Positions 10,962 to 18,661 of a DNA stretch of 64,000 bases are shown here, one piece after another. Every line of letters begins with the position of its first letter. The first letter of the stretch is position 1. The notes below the pieces were generated by a model that saw only the letters and a program-made list of their open reading frames with translations, had not been told where the DNA came from and did no database searches. Source of the stretch: Acidimicrobiia bacterium (GTDB lineage Bacteria; Actinomycetota; Acidimicrobiia; Acidimicrobiales; VFJN01). Both the position numbers and the translations under genes were made by a program. Location: the NCBI GenBank assembly GCA_009694375.1, contig SHVB01000007.1, positions 55,655-119,654 on the forward strand, in the 5' to 3' direction.

Positions 10962-11396
10962 TCACTCCACGCAGGCGGCGGGCAAAGGGTTCGACGGAAT
11001 CGATTGGCCGCTGGCGACTGCCGCCATTGCCTGATCAGTGGCTTCCTGCACAACTTTCTCGGAGGCTTCCTTGAGGGCTAGGGCGGTAGCCGCATCAGGG
11101 GAATTGTTCTCCAATCCGTCGATATCGAAGCCTTGCAGGTCGTCCGCGTCCAACGTATCGACAATTAATTTGGCAACGCAGTCGCTCTTCTCCTTACTGT
11201 AGTCATCACCATTTTTCTGCAGGACGGCCGATAATCTGGCCAGCAGGCCGGTGGCGTCCACCTGGCCGCCGGCAGTGGTCTCCGTGGGCTCGGTGGTCTC
11301 CGCGGCCTCCGTGGTTGAATCGCTCTTGCTACAGGAAGACCCGGCAAAAAGCGCCAGGGCTCAAGCAGCGGCGCTCGCAGCACGCAATGGGGTCAT
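10962..11396 (-). pseudogene. Small lipoprotein gene interrupted by TGA in its signal peptide
   Basis: Reading from ATG 11396 gives MTPLRAASAAA, then TGA at 11363-11361, then ALALFAGSSC and a Thr/Glu-rich linker in the same frame. This is a complete lipoprotein signal split by one stop. The rest of the frame is open for about 130 codons and resembles the lipoprotein at 10572-10880 (LLARLSAVLQ, a SDCVAKLIV cysteine) with a second cysteine near the end (PAACVE). The only start after the TGA is GTG 11261, which would make an unexported protein. It is either a young pseudogene or a sequencing error. Confidence 0.6.
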
Positions 11397-11479
11397 GTTC
11401 ATTGAGAAACTCCGTTTCATCGCCGACTACGTCGAAAGACCAGCTACCTGCAGTCAGAACCGAACGTTAGGGGCTTTCT

Positions 11480-11503
11480 CGCCGCCACGTAGGGACGGCG
11501 GCG
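11480..11503. repeat. Inverted repeat, possible terminator
   Basis: CGCCGCC (11480-11486) and GGCGGCG (11497-11503) form a 7-bp hairpin with a 10-nt loop. It lies between the broken lipoprotein gene and the MMPL remnant, so a terminator or a scar are both possible. Confidence 0.3.
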
Positions 11504-11610
11504 GATTCCCCACCTTTCGCGGTCGCCAGTGCTCGATTCACTAGGTTTGCCCCATGAATCCGACGAACCAAGCCTGAGGTAACAGCCGCCGATCTAGCCT
11601 TCCGGCCAAT

Positions 11611-11871
11611 CTGGGTTTCCTGGGACGGCTCGGACGGTTCGTTTCCGTGCATCACCGCCGGACCCTGCTGGTGTGGGTCGTTCTGCTGGTCTTCGCTGGT
11701 TACCAGAGCGTGCACGACAGACACGACCTGTCGGACACTTTTGCTGTCCCCAACCCGGACTCCCAAGACGCCCTCACCCTGCTTTCGAACCAGTTCCCGG
11801 CTCCGAATGCGGCGACGGCGGTCTCAATGAAGCCACCGCGTCAGTGCGGTGTGCAGGGTCGGGCTATCTAA
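11611..11871 (+). pseudogene. N-terminal remnant of an MMPL/RND-family transporter
   Basis: The frame reads LGRLGRFVSVHHRRTLLVW, VLLVFAGYQS, then DTFAVPNPDSQDALTLL and NQFPAPNAATA. This is the classic start of an MMPL transporter: a cytoplasmic arginine-rich end, transmembrane helix 1, and the beginning of the first periplasmic loop with the P-x-S-Q-A signature. Similarity stops near 11830 and the frame ends at 11871 after about 85 codons, where a full protein would need about 700. There is no good ATG, only CTG 11611 or GTG 11647. The rest of the gene is absent downstream, so it is a deletion remnant. About 80 further nt before menH show nothing. Confidence 0.6.
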
Positions 11872-11954
11872 CTGATTTCACCACGTTCTGGTTGGTGGAT
11901 GAGAAACGCGTTCATCGGGTTTACCGTCGTGCGCCCCGAGCGATACTCGGGTTC

Positions 11955-12731
11955 TCAGGGGTGCTCGGTGAGCCAGGAGCGCAGGATCGACCGGAAGGCA
12001 GCGGGTTGTTCGAGGTGGGCGGCATGGCCCGCCTCTGGTACCAACGTCACGGTGGCATTGGTCCCGATCTCGCGGGCCAGGCGCTCGGCGAGGGCGGCAA
12101 ACTTTGCATCGAGTGCCCCGGCGAGCACGAGCACCGGCATGGTCAGGCCCGCCAGGCGGGACCACGATGGGTCCTGGGCCCCGGTGCCGGCGCACTCCAG
12201 GCTCGATACGAGCCCGGCCACGGTGTTCTCCATTCGCTCCGCCCGAAAAGCCCGCTCGGGAGGCAGACCCGCAAACAACGGCTGGGACAGCCACCATTCC
12301 AGGAACTGGTCTACTCCCTCTGCTTCGAGGCGACGAGCGGTGCGCCCATCGCGTTCCTGCCGCTCCGCCCGTTGGGCAGGATCCTCCAGGCCCGCCGTCC
12401 CGCTGATCAGCACCAGTCGGCGCACCAGAGAGGGGTGGTCCAACGCCAGCTGCAGGCAGAAACGAGCGCCCATCGAGTACCCCAGGTAGATGGCCTCGCC
12501 GCCCCGGTCGGCGATGAGTTGCGCGCCCGTGGCGAGGCTGGCGTCTACGGCCTGGGACCGTCCGTGACCGGGAGCATCGACGCGGATGACCTGGTGGTCA
12601 GCCGCCAGATCGTTGGCTTCAGCCCCCCAACAGCGGCGTGTCTGGGTAAATCCGTGCACCAGCACGATGCGGGGTCCGGCCCCTTCAAGATCGGCGTACA
12701 ACTCCACGGCATGGATGCTGGCACACGGCAT
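11955..12731 (-). CDS. menH: Alpha/beta hydrolase, probable MenH (SHCHC synthase)
   Basis: The 258-residue product has the oxyanion segment LVHGFTQT, the nucleophile elbow GYSMGAR with Ser86, an acid in the GALDAKF segment and the catalytic His in EAGHAAHLEQP. These match MenH, which eliminates pyruvate from SEPHCHC to give SHCHC after MenD. The start is placed at ATG 12731 because the open frame further upstream is antisense to menD. It is divergent from menD with 19 nt between start codons, which strongly supports the MenH call, although other hydrolases share the same motifs. Confidence 0.85.
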   Translation of the reverse strand: MPCASIHAVELYADLEGAGPRIVLVHGFTQTRRCWGAEANDLAADHQVIRVDAPGHGRSQAVDASLATGAQLIADRGGEAIYLGYSMGARFCLQLALDHPSLVRRLVLISGTAGLEDPAQRAERQERDGRTARRLEAEGVDQFLEWWLSQPLFAGLPPERAFRAERMENTVAGLVSSLECAGTGAQDPSWSRLAGLTMPVLVLAGALDAKFAALAERLAREIGTNATVTLVPEAGHAAHLEQPAAFRSILRSWLTEHP

Positions 12732-12750
12732 GTGGTCGGATAGGGGTGCA

Positions 12751-14472
12751 ATGGTCGATTCAACCGAAGATCTCCAAGCCACCTTCTGCTCCACCCTGGT
12801 GGATGAATGGGCTCGCCACGGCGTGGTCCACGCCGTGGTGTGCCCCGGCTCGCGCTCCACCCCCTTGGCCCTCGCCTTGTGGGCCGAGGGGCGAATCACC
12901 GTGCATGTGCATCACGACGAGCGCAGCGGCGGGTTCATGGCCCTGGGCTTGGGCGCCGCCACCGGTGAGCCCACCGTGGTGCTCACCACCAGCGGGACCG
13001 CCGCGGTGGAACTGCATCCCGCCGTGATGGAAGCCCACCTCGCCGGGGTGCCTTTGCTGATCTGCACCGCCGACCGGCCCCCCGAACTCATCGGCGTGGG
13101 GGCCCCGCAGGCCATCGACCAAACCCATCTCTACGGCCGCTCGACGCGCTGGTTTCACGCCCCCGGGGTGGCGGACGCGGCGGCGATGGGGGGTTGGCGG
13201 GCCCTGGCGGCGCGGGCTTATGCCGAGGCCACCGGGGGCGCTCCGGGACCGGTGCATCTGAACCTGGCCTTCCGGGAGCCACTCATTGGCACCCCTGGCG
13301 ACCTCCCCCCGGCTCGGCCCGGGGGTGGAGCATGGGCATGGCGTCCGGCGGCGGGTGCGCCGACCGTGCCCGCGGTGGGGTTGGCCGACGACCTCGCAGG
13401 ACGACGCGGCGTGATCGTGGCGGGGGCGGGATCGGGTTCCGGAGCCGCCGTGGCCCGGGTGGCCAACGCCCTGGGTTGGCCCGTGATGGCCTCGCCCGCG
13501 GCCGCCGTGTGGAGCGAGCCGGGGGCGCCGGTAGTCCCCGCCCCCGATGCCCTCCTGCGCGCCAGTCGGGTGGACCTGGCGCCCGAGGTGATTGTGCGAC
13601 TGGGCGGACCACTGGCGTCGCGGGTGGTGGGCGAGTGGTTGGCCGCTAGTGGTGCCGCCGAGGTGGTGGCCGCCGGCGCGTTGCGCTGGGCCGATCCCCA
13701 CGGCACGGCCAGCGTTGTCCTTCCCTTGACTGCCGATGATCTCCTCGATTCCTGGCTCCTGGAGGTGGCCACCATCACGCCCACCGATGGCGGTGCCTGG
13801 GCGCGCCGCTGGCGCGAGCATGGTGACGCCGCTGCCGATGCGGTGAGCGCCGCGTTGGCGGCGGAGATCGAGCCCACCGAGCCGGGGATCGCCCGTGCCC
13901 TCGTTGGTGTTCTGCCCACGGGAGCGGCGCTGGTGGCGTCGTCGTCAATGCCCATCCGGGACCTCGAATGGTATGTCCGCCCTGAGGTGGCACTGGAGGG
14001 GTATGCCAACCGGGGTGCCAACGGAATCGACGGCGTGGTGTCCACCGCGGTGGGGATCGCCCTCGCCGCTCCCACCCGGCCCACCGCGCTGCTCATCGGC
14101 GACATCGCGTTCATCCACGACAGCAACGGTTTGTTGGGTGCTTCCGAGCGTGGCCTCAACCTCGTGGTGGTGGTGGTGGACAACGATGGTGGCGGGATCT
14201 TCTCGTTCCTTCCGCCCGCCGACGTCTTGGCCACCGATCAGTTCGAAGCCCTCTACGGCACGCCCCACGGCCTCAACCTCGTGGCGTTGGCGCAGGCCTA
14301 TGGAGTTGAGGCTCGCCGAGTGGATGATCTCGGTCCCGCGGTTCTCGACGCGTTGAGAAGGGGGGGTGTGCAGGTGCTGCTGGTACGCACGGATCGGCTC
14401 GCCAACGTGGCCGTTCACCGCCGATTGAACGACGCAGTGGTCCTGGCGGTGGAAGCCCTGTCGCGGGCATAG
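12751..14472 (+). CDS. menD: SEPHCHC synthase (MenD)
   Basis: The 573-residue thiamine diphosphate enzyme begins with CPGSRSTPLALAL and HHDERSGGFMALG, the family's pyrimidine-binding region, and carries GDIAFIHDSNGLL, the TPP/Mg motif. It joins isochorismate and 2-oxoglutarate with loss of CO2 in menaquinone synthesis. Length and motif order are normal. ATG 12751 is used because the frame upstream overlaps menH. The menD and menH promoters must overlap in the short palindromic spacer. Confidence 0.95.
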   Translation: MVDSTEDLQATFCSTLVDEWARHGVVHAVVCPGSRSTPLALALWAEGRITVHVHHDERSGGFMALGLGAATGEPTVVLTTSGTAAVELHPAVMEAHLAGVPLLICTADRPPELIGVGAPQAIDQTHLYGRSTRWFHAPGVADAAAMGGWRALAARAYAEATGGAPGPVHLNLAFREPLIGTPGDLPPARPGGGAWAWRPAAGAPTVPAVGLADDLAGRRGVIVAGAGSGSGAAVARVANALGWPVMASPAAAVWSEPGAPVVPAPDALLRASRVDLAPEVIVRLGGPLASRVVGEWLAASGAAEVVAAGALRWADPHGTASVVLPLTADDLLDSWLLEVATITPTDGGAWARRWREHGDAAADAVSAALAAEIEPTEPGIARALVGVLPTGAALVASSSMPIRDLEWYVRPEVALEGYANRGANGIDGVVSTAVGIALAAPTRPTALLIGDIAFIHDSNGLLGASERGLNLVVVVVDNDGGGIFSFLPPADVLATDQFEALYGTPHGLNLVALAQAYGVEARRVDDLGPAVLDALRRGGVQVLLVRTDRLANVAVHRRLNDAVVLAVEALSRA

Positions 14473-14497
14473 GCTCCGCCGCGCCACGTCAACGTCG

Positions 14498-14503
14498 TAG
14501 CGT
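14498..14503 (+). promoter_or_regulatory. Predicted -10 element of pyk
   Basis: TAGCGT is 7 nt before ATG 14511, fitting a leaderless transcript. Confidence 0.5.
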
Positions 14504-14510
14504 CTAAGCC

Positions 14511-15959
14511 ATGTCCGGTCGCCGCACCAAGATCATCGCCACCGTAGGTCCGGCCTCGGATCCGCCGGAGGTACTCCAAGCCCTCTTCGCGGCCGGTGCC
14601 GATGTAGCTCGCCTGTCTCTCGCCCATGGCCCCCTCGAGGCGAGTCTGGAGCGCATCAGTCGGGTGCGCGCCGCCGCCATCGGGGCGTCGCGCCCGGTAG
14701 GGATTCTGGTGGACCTGCCCGGGCCCAAGGTTCGCACGGCCCCCTTCAGTGGTGATGGCGTGGTGCTGTCCACCGGCGCGGAGGTTCGCCTCACCGAGGC
14801 CACCGAGGGAGATGTGAGCACTGCGGAAGTGGTGGCGGTGCAGTTGACTGGGGCGGTAAAGGCCCTCGAGCCGGGAGACCGGGTGGCGTTGGGCGACGGT
14901 GGTGTGGCGCTGGTGGTGAAGGAGTGCCGTGACGACGGCGTGGTGGCCACGGTGGTGGGCGGCGGAGTGCTCCGAGCGCGCCCGGGAGTGACCATGCCCG
15001 AGGCGCGGGTCACCCAACGCTCGCCCACTGAAGCCGACCTGCGCATGCTGGAGCGTGTGTTGGAAGCGGGTGTCGATGCGGTGGCGGTCTCCTTCGTGGA
15101 GACCGCCGATGATGTGGTCACCATCAAACGAGCCATCGGGTCGGGTGGGCCGGTGGTGGTTGCCAAGATCGAGACCGGCTCGGCCGTAGACCACATGGAG
15201 GACATCCTCCACGTCGCCGATGCGGTGATGGTGGCCCGCGGAGATCTTGGTGTGCGACTCCCCTTAGAGGACGTCCCCCATATCCAAAAGCAGATCATTC
15301 GCCGCGGTGTCACTCATGGAAAACCGGTGATCACCGCCACGCAGATGCTCGAATCAATGCTCGCGGCCCCCACTCCCACTCGCGCCGAAGTATCCGATGT
15401 TGCCAACGCCGTGTTCGACGGCACCAGTGCCGTGATGCTCTCGGGTGAAACCGCCATCGGGGCTCACCCCGTTCTGGCCGTGGAAGCCATGGCTCGCATC
15501 ACGGCTCGGGCCGAGCACGACTTCGATTACCAGGGCTGGGGCACCCGCCTCGGTCAGCAGCAAATGGCGGGCCTCGCAACGGCGTCCAGCATGGTGCGCA
15601 CCACCTCGGCGATCACGGCGGCGGCCTGGCGGGCGTCGGTAGACGCCGAACTCGCTGCCATCATTGCCTGCACCAACAGCGGCACCACGGCGCGCATGAT
15701 CAGCCGCTTCCGGCCCATCTGTCCGATCCTGGCCATCACCCCGCACTGGAGCACGGCCCGTCAATTGGCGATGGCGTGGGGTATTCAGCCGGTGGTGGGT
15801 GCGGCCCATGCCACGCCCGACGAGACCGTGTGGCACGCCGTGGATACCGCCATGCGTCTCGGCGTGGTGCGGCCCGGCGATCTCGTGGGGGTGTTGGTGG
15901 GCTCACCGTCCACCACCGAGCCCTCCACCGATACGTTGCGTCTCGTGCGGGTGCGGTAG
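14511..15959 (+). CDS. pyk: Pyruvate kinase
   Basis: The 482-residue enzyme catalyses the last ATP-forming step of glycolysis. VAKIETGSA, MVARGDLGV, ATQMLESM and PTRAEVSDVANAV are the diagnostic active-site segments, and the C-terminal domain (TNSGTTARMISRFRP) is complete. Two residues that bind monovalent cation in most pyruvate kinases are changed: the usual RLNFSHG reads RLSLAHG (residues 34-40). The residue after GP in DLPGPKVR is Lys73, the type known from K+-independent enzymes. This suggests K+ independence, which is inference. Confidence 0.95.
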   Translation: MSGRRTKIIATVGPASDPPEVLQALFAAGADVARLSLAHGPLEASLERISRVRAAAIGASRPVGILVDLPGPKVRTAPFSGDGVVLSTGAEVRLTEATEGDVSTAEVVAVQLTGAVKALEPGDRVALGDGGVALVVKECRDDGVVATVVGGGVLRARPGVTMPEARVTQRSPTEADLRMLERVLEAGVDAVAVSFVETADDVVTIKRAIGSGGPVVVAKIETGSAVDHMEDILHVADAVMVARGDLGVRLPLEDVPHIQKQIIRRGVTHGKPVITATQMLESMLAAPTPTRAEVSDVANAVFDGTSAVMLSGETAIGAHPVLAVEAMARITARAEHDFDYQGWGTRLGQQQMAGLATASSMVRTTSAITAAAWRASVDAELAAIIACTNSGTTARMISRFRPICPILAITPHWSTARQLAMAWGIQPVVGAAHATPDETVWHAVDTAMRLGVVRPGDLVGVLVGSPSTTEPSTDTLRLVRVR

Positions 15960-15965
15960 CGGGCT

Positions 15966-17201
15966 CTACTCCTGCGTCAGTGCACCGAGCATGGCCTGCA
16001 GCTTGACTTCGGTCTCGGCCAATTCGGCCCGGGGGTCCGAGTGCGCCACGATCCCGTTGCCCGCGACCACCCGAGCGGTGGTGCCGTGCACCTCAGCACA
16101 GCGGATACTCACCGCGAAGGTTCCGTTGCCTTCCCCATCCACCCAGCCCACGGTGCCGGCGTAGCGGCCTCGGGCAAACCCTTCGTGGGCGGCAATCCAG
16201 GCCTGCGCATCATCGCGGGGCCAACCGTTGACCGCCGGAGTGGGATGCAACGCCGCCATCAGTTCCAGGACGGACGGGGCGGGATGAGAGAGGCGCCCCT
16301 CCACCAGGGTGGCGAGATGTTGCAGGTTCGCGATGGTCACCACCGACGGTTCGGGTTCGTAATCAAGGTAGGAACACCATGGCAGCAAGGTGTCGAACAC
16401 CATGTCGATGGTGATCTGGTGCTCGCCGCGGTAGGTGCGGGAGCCCAACAGCCCTGCCGCCAACCGAGCGTCGTCGTCGGGGCTCTCACCTCGACGAACC
16501 GTGCCCGCCATGGGTTGGGCCGTCACGACGTCGCCGGCTCGGCCCACCAGCAACTCGGGACTGGCCCCCAGAAAGCCATCGACGTGAAAGAGAAAGCACC
16601 CCGGGTAGGCCTTCCGCAGCCGGGCCAGCAGCATGGCTCGATCGAAGGGCACGTCGGCTTCGACGAGGATCTCTCGAGCCAACACCACTTTGGCCAGTCC
16701 GTCGGGGCCCGCGGCACGAATGGCCTCGGTGGCTTGCGCCACCCGCTCGCACCACCATTGGGCGGAACGAACAGGCGTGACGTTGATGTGCTGGGGAAGG
16801 GGGGTCGGCGCGGTGAGGGGAGCCTCGCACAAGTCGGCCAACTCGCGACGGGGGGCATCGGCGGCCCCGATGGTGGTGACCCACCTCGTGCCCTCGGCGT
16901 CTCGTCCCCACACCACCTCCGGGATCACCATTTCATCGTGCGTGTCGTGTTCGGTACGGACAAAGGGCAATGCGCCGAAGGCCACCGCGCCGGTACCGGG
17001 GAGGGCGAGGGGGTTATCAACCTCGATGGCGGCGAGGGCGGCCTCTACTTCATGTTGACCTACCCGACGGGCCACCCCGCGGCCTGCGAGTCCCACTCGG
17101 GACCGTTCGAGCAGCACCCCCTCGCCGCCGGCCAGCGCCAGGAGGTCGAGGTCGTGGTCTACCCGCCGGGTACGGGCCAGCAGAGGCGGCCCGTGGGTCA
17201 C
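15966..17201 (-). CDS. menF: Isochorismate synthase (MenF/EntC family)
   Basis: The 411-residue chorismate-utilising enzyme contains KVVLAREI with the lysine that activates water, ASPELLVGR, AQPMAGTVRRG, and the C-terminal block HPTPAVNG with YAGTVGWVD and the Mg-binding glutamates. It converts chorismate to isochorismate, the substrate of MenD. GTG 17201 overlaps the menG stop as GTGA, so the two genes are translationally coupled. The frame upstream of 17201 is antisense-like. The men context favours MenF over a siderophore EntC role. Confidence 0.9.
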   Translation of the reverse strand: MTHGPPLLARTRRVDHDLDLLALAGGEGVLLERSRVGLAGRGVARRVGQHEVEAALAAIEVDNPLALPGTGAVAFGALPFVRTEHDTHDEMVIPEVVWGRDAEGTRWVTTIGAADAPRRELADLCEAPLTAPTPLPQHINVTPVRSAQWWCERVAQATEAIRAAGPDGLAKVVLAREILVEADVPFDRAMLLARLRKAYPGCFLFHVDGFLGASPELLVGRAGDVVTAQPMAGTVRRGESPDDDARLAAGLLGSRTYRGEHQITIDMVFDTLLPWCSYLDYEPEPSVVTIANLQHLATLVEGRLSHPAPSVLELMAALHPTPAVNGWPRDDAQAWIAAHEGFARGRYAGTVGWVDGEGNGTFAVSIRCAEVHGTTARVVAGNGIVAHSDPRAELAETEVKLQAMLGALTQE

Positions 17202-17917
17202 GAGGGCAAGGGATCGAGGCGGCGGGTGGCCGTCACGAGTTGGGCGATGCCCGCCGAGAGCAACCGCCGCTCCACGTCCACGAATCCGGCGGCGGCCAAT
17301 TCGCCCAACATGACCCCAGCCGGGGGCAGGTAGGCCACCGAGCGCGGCAGGTAGCGGTAGGCGGCGGGATCGGAGAGCCACCCGCCCACCAGCGGCACCG
17401 CCTTGCCGAAGTACAGCCGGTGGCCAGCTCGCAGGAGCGGGTTGGGGGGTTCAGCCACCTCGAGGAGGGCAATGCGACCCCCCGGGCGTACGACGCGAGC
17501 GAGTTCGGCAAAAAAGGGTGGGAGGGCCGCAATGTTACGAAGAGCAAATCCGCAGGTGGCACCGTCGAGCGATCGCGCCGGGAACGCCAGACGCAGCGCG
17601 TCGCCGTGGACCAGGGGGGCGCTTGTGTGCGCCGAGGCCAACATGCCAAACGAGAGATCTACCCCCACGGGGGTGAGGCCCTGCCGGTGGAGTTCGCCGC
17701 ACAGATCTCCAGTACCGCAGGCCAAGTCCACCACGGTGGCTCCGGCGGGGAGGCCGAGGGCGGCCACGGTGCGTCGTCGCCAGCGCACATCGAGGCGGAA
17801 CGTCATGATGCGGTTGACGAGGTCATAACGCGGGGCGATGGCGTCGAACATCGACCGCACCGCCTCCACTTTTTCCTCGCCCACGGGAAGGACCTCAGGC
17901 ACGGTCGTTTTTGTCAT
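17198..17917 (-). CDS. menG: Demethylmenaquinone methyltransferase (MenG/UbiE family)
   Basis: The 239-residue class I methyltransferase has MFDAIAPRYDLVNRIMTF, the UbiE signature, and the SAM loop DLACGTGD at residues 64-71. It performs the final methylation of the naphthoquinone ring. ATG 17917 is chosen because TACCAT lies exactly 7 nt upstream; ATG 17926 overlaps that -10 element. The gene leads a two-gene unit with menF. Confidence 0.93.
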   Translation of the reverse strand: MTKTTVPEVLPVGEEKVEAVRSMFDAIAPRYDLVNRIMTFRLDVRWRRRTVAALGLPAGATVVDLACGTGDLCGELHRQGLTPVGVDLSFGMLASAHTSAPLVHGDALRLAFPARSLDGATCGFALRNIAALPPFFAELARVVRPGGRIALLEVAEPPNPLLRAGHRLYFGKAVPLVGGWLSDPAAYRYLPRSVAYLPPAGVMLGELAAAGFVDVERRLLSAGIAQLVTATRRLDPLPS

Positions 17918-17924
17918 CGCCCTC

Positions 17925-17930
17925 ATGGTA
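17925..17930 (-). promoter_or_regulatory. Predicted -10 element of menG
   Basis: TACCAT on the minus strand is 7 nt before ATG 17917. It partly overlaps TAGGAA (17929-17934), which lies 6 nt before yaaA on the other strand. Confidence 0.5.
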
Positions 17931-17940
17931 GGAACCTGCC

Positions 17941-18651
17941 GTGCCGAAGCCACCACTCACGATCTTTTTGCCCCCCTCCGAGGGCAAAGCACCTGGCGCC
18001 GCCGGCCCTTCGTGGGCCGCGGGGACCATGGCCGAGGGGGGTCTGGACCAGGCCCGGGCCACGGTGCTTTCCGCCGCCCGGGCGGCGGGGGCCGCCCCGC
18101 CGCCCGAGGGGGTGTGCCCGGCGATGGAGCGCTACACCGGGGTGCTCTACCGGGAACTGGCGTGGGCCACCTTGCCCGTGGCCGCCCGGCGTCGCGGTAC
18201 GGCGCAACTACGCACGGTATCGGGCCTGTGGGGAGTGGTGGCTCCGGTTGATCCCATTCCCTTCTACAAATTGAAGATGTCTGCCTCCCTTCCCGACCTC
18301 GGTCGTTTGGCGACATGGTGGAAACCGCGTCTGACTCCGGTGGTGGCAGACCTGGTCGAGGGAACGGTGGTGTGGGACCTCCTTCCCCTTGAGCATCGAG
18401 CCGCGTTGGATTGGCGCCTCACCCGTCCCTCCCGGCGCGTCACGGTGCGATTCCTGGATGGAGATGGCCGGCTGGTGAGTCATTGGAACAAACTGCTGAA
18501 GGGGGCGCTGGTGCGATGGTTGCTCACCGAGCAGCCCGCTGGTCCGGAAGCGCTGGTGCACTTTGAGCACCCGCTGGGGTATCGCTTCGATGCCCGAACG
18601 TCGGATCTGGGGGGCGCTGAACCCGTCGCCGTTCTGCGCGCCGCGCCCTAG
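17941..18651 (+). CDS. yaaA: Peroxide stress protein YaaA (UPF0246)
   Basis: The 236-residue product has the family landmarks in order: FLPPSEGK at the N-terminus, MERYTGVLY, SGLWGVVAPVDPIPFYKLKM and LPDLGRLATWW. E. coli YaaA limits intracellular free iron during peroxide stress and binds DNA. Whether this homologue does the same is untested. GTG 17941 is the start, divergent from menG with 23 nt between start codons. Confidence 0.9.
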   Translation: MPKPPLTIFLPPSEGKAPGAAGPSWAAGTMAEGGLDQARATVLSAARAAGAAPPPEGVCPAMERYTGVLYRELAWATLPVAARRRGTAQLRTVSGLWGVVAPVDPIPFYKLKMSASLPDLGRLATWWKPRLTPVVADLVEGTVVWDLLPLEHRAALDWRLTRPSRRVTVRFLDGDGRLVSHWNKLLKGALVRWLLTEQPAGPEALVHFEHPLGYRFDARTSDLGGAEPVAVLRAAP

Positions 18652-18654
18652 GCT
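18649..18654 (+). promoter_or_regulatory. Predicted -10 element of the site-2 protease gene
   Basis: TAGGCT, whose TAG is the yaaA stop codon, lies 7 nt before TTG 18662. It supports an otherwise weak TTG start. Confidence 0.5.
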
Positions 18655-18661
18655 TACCGTC

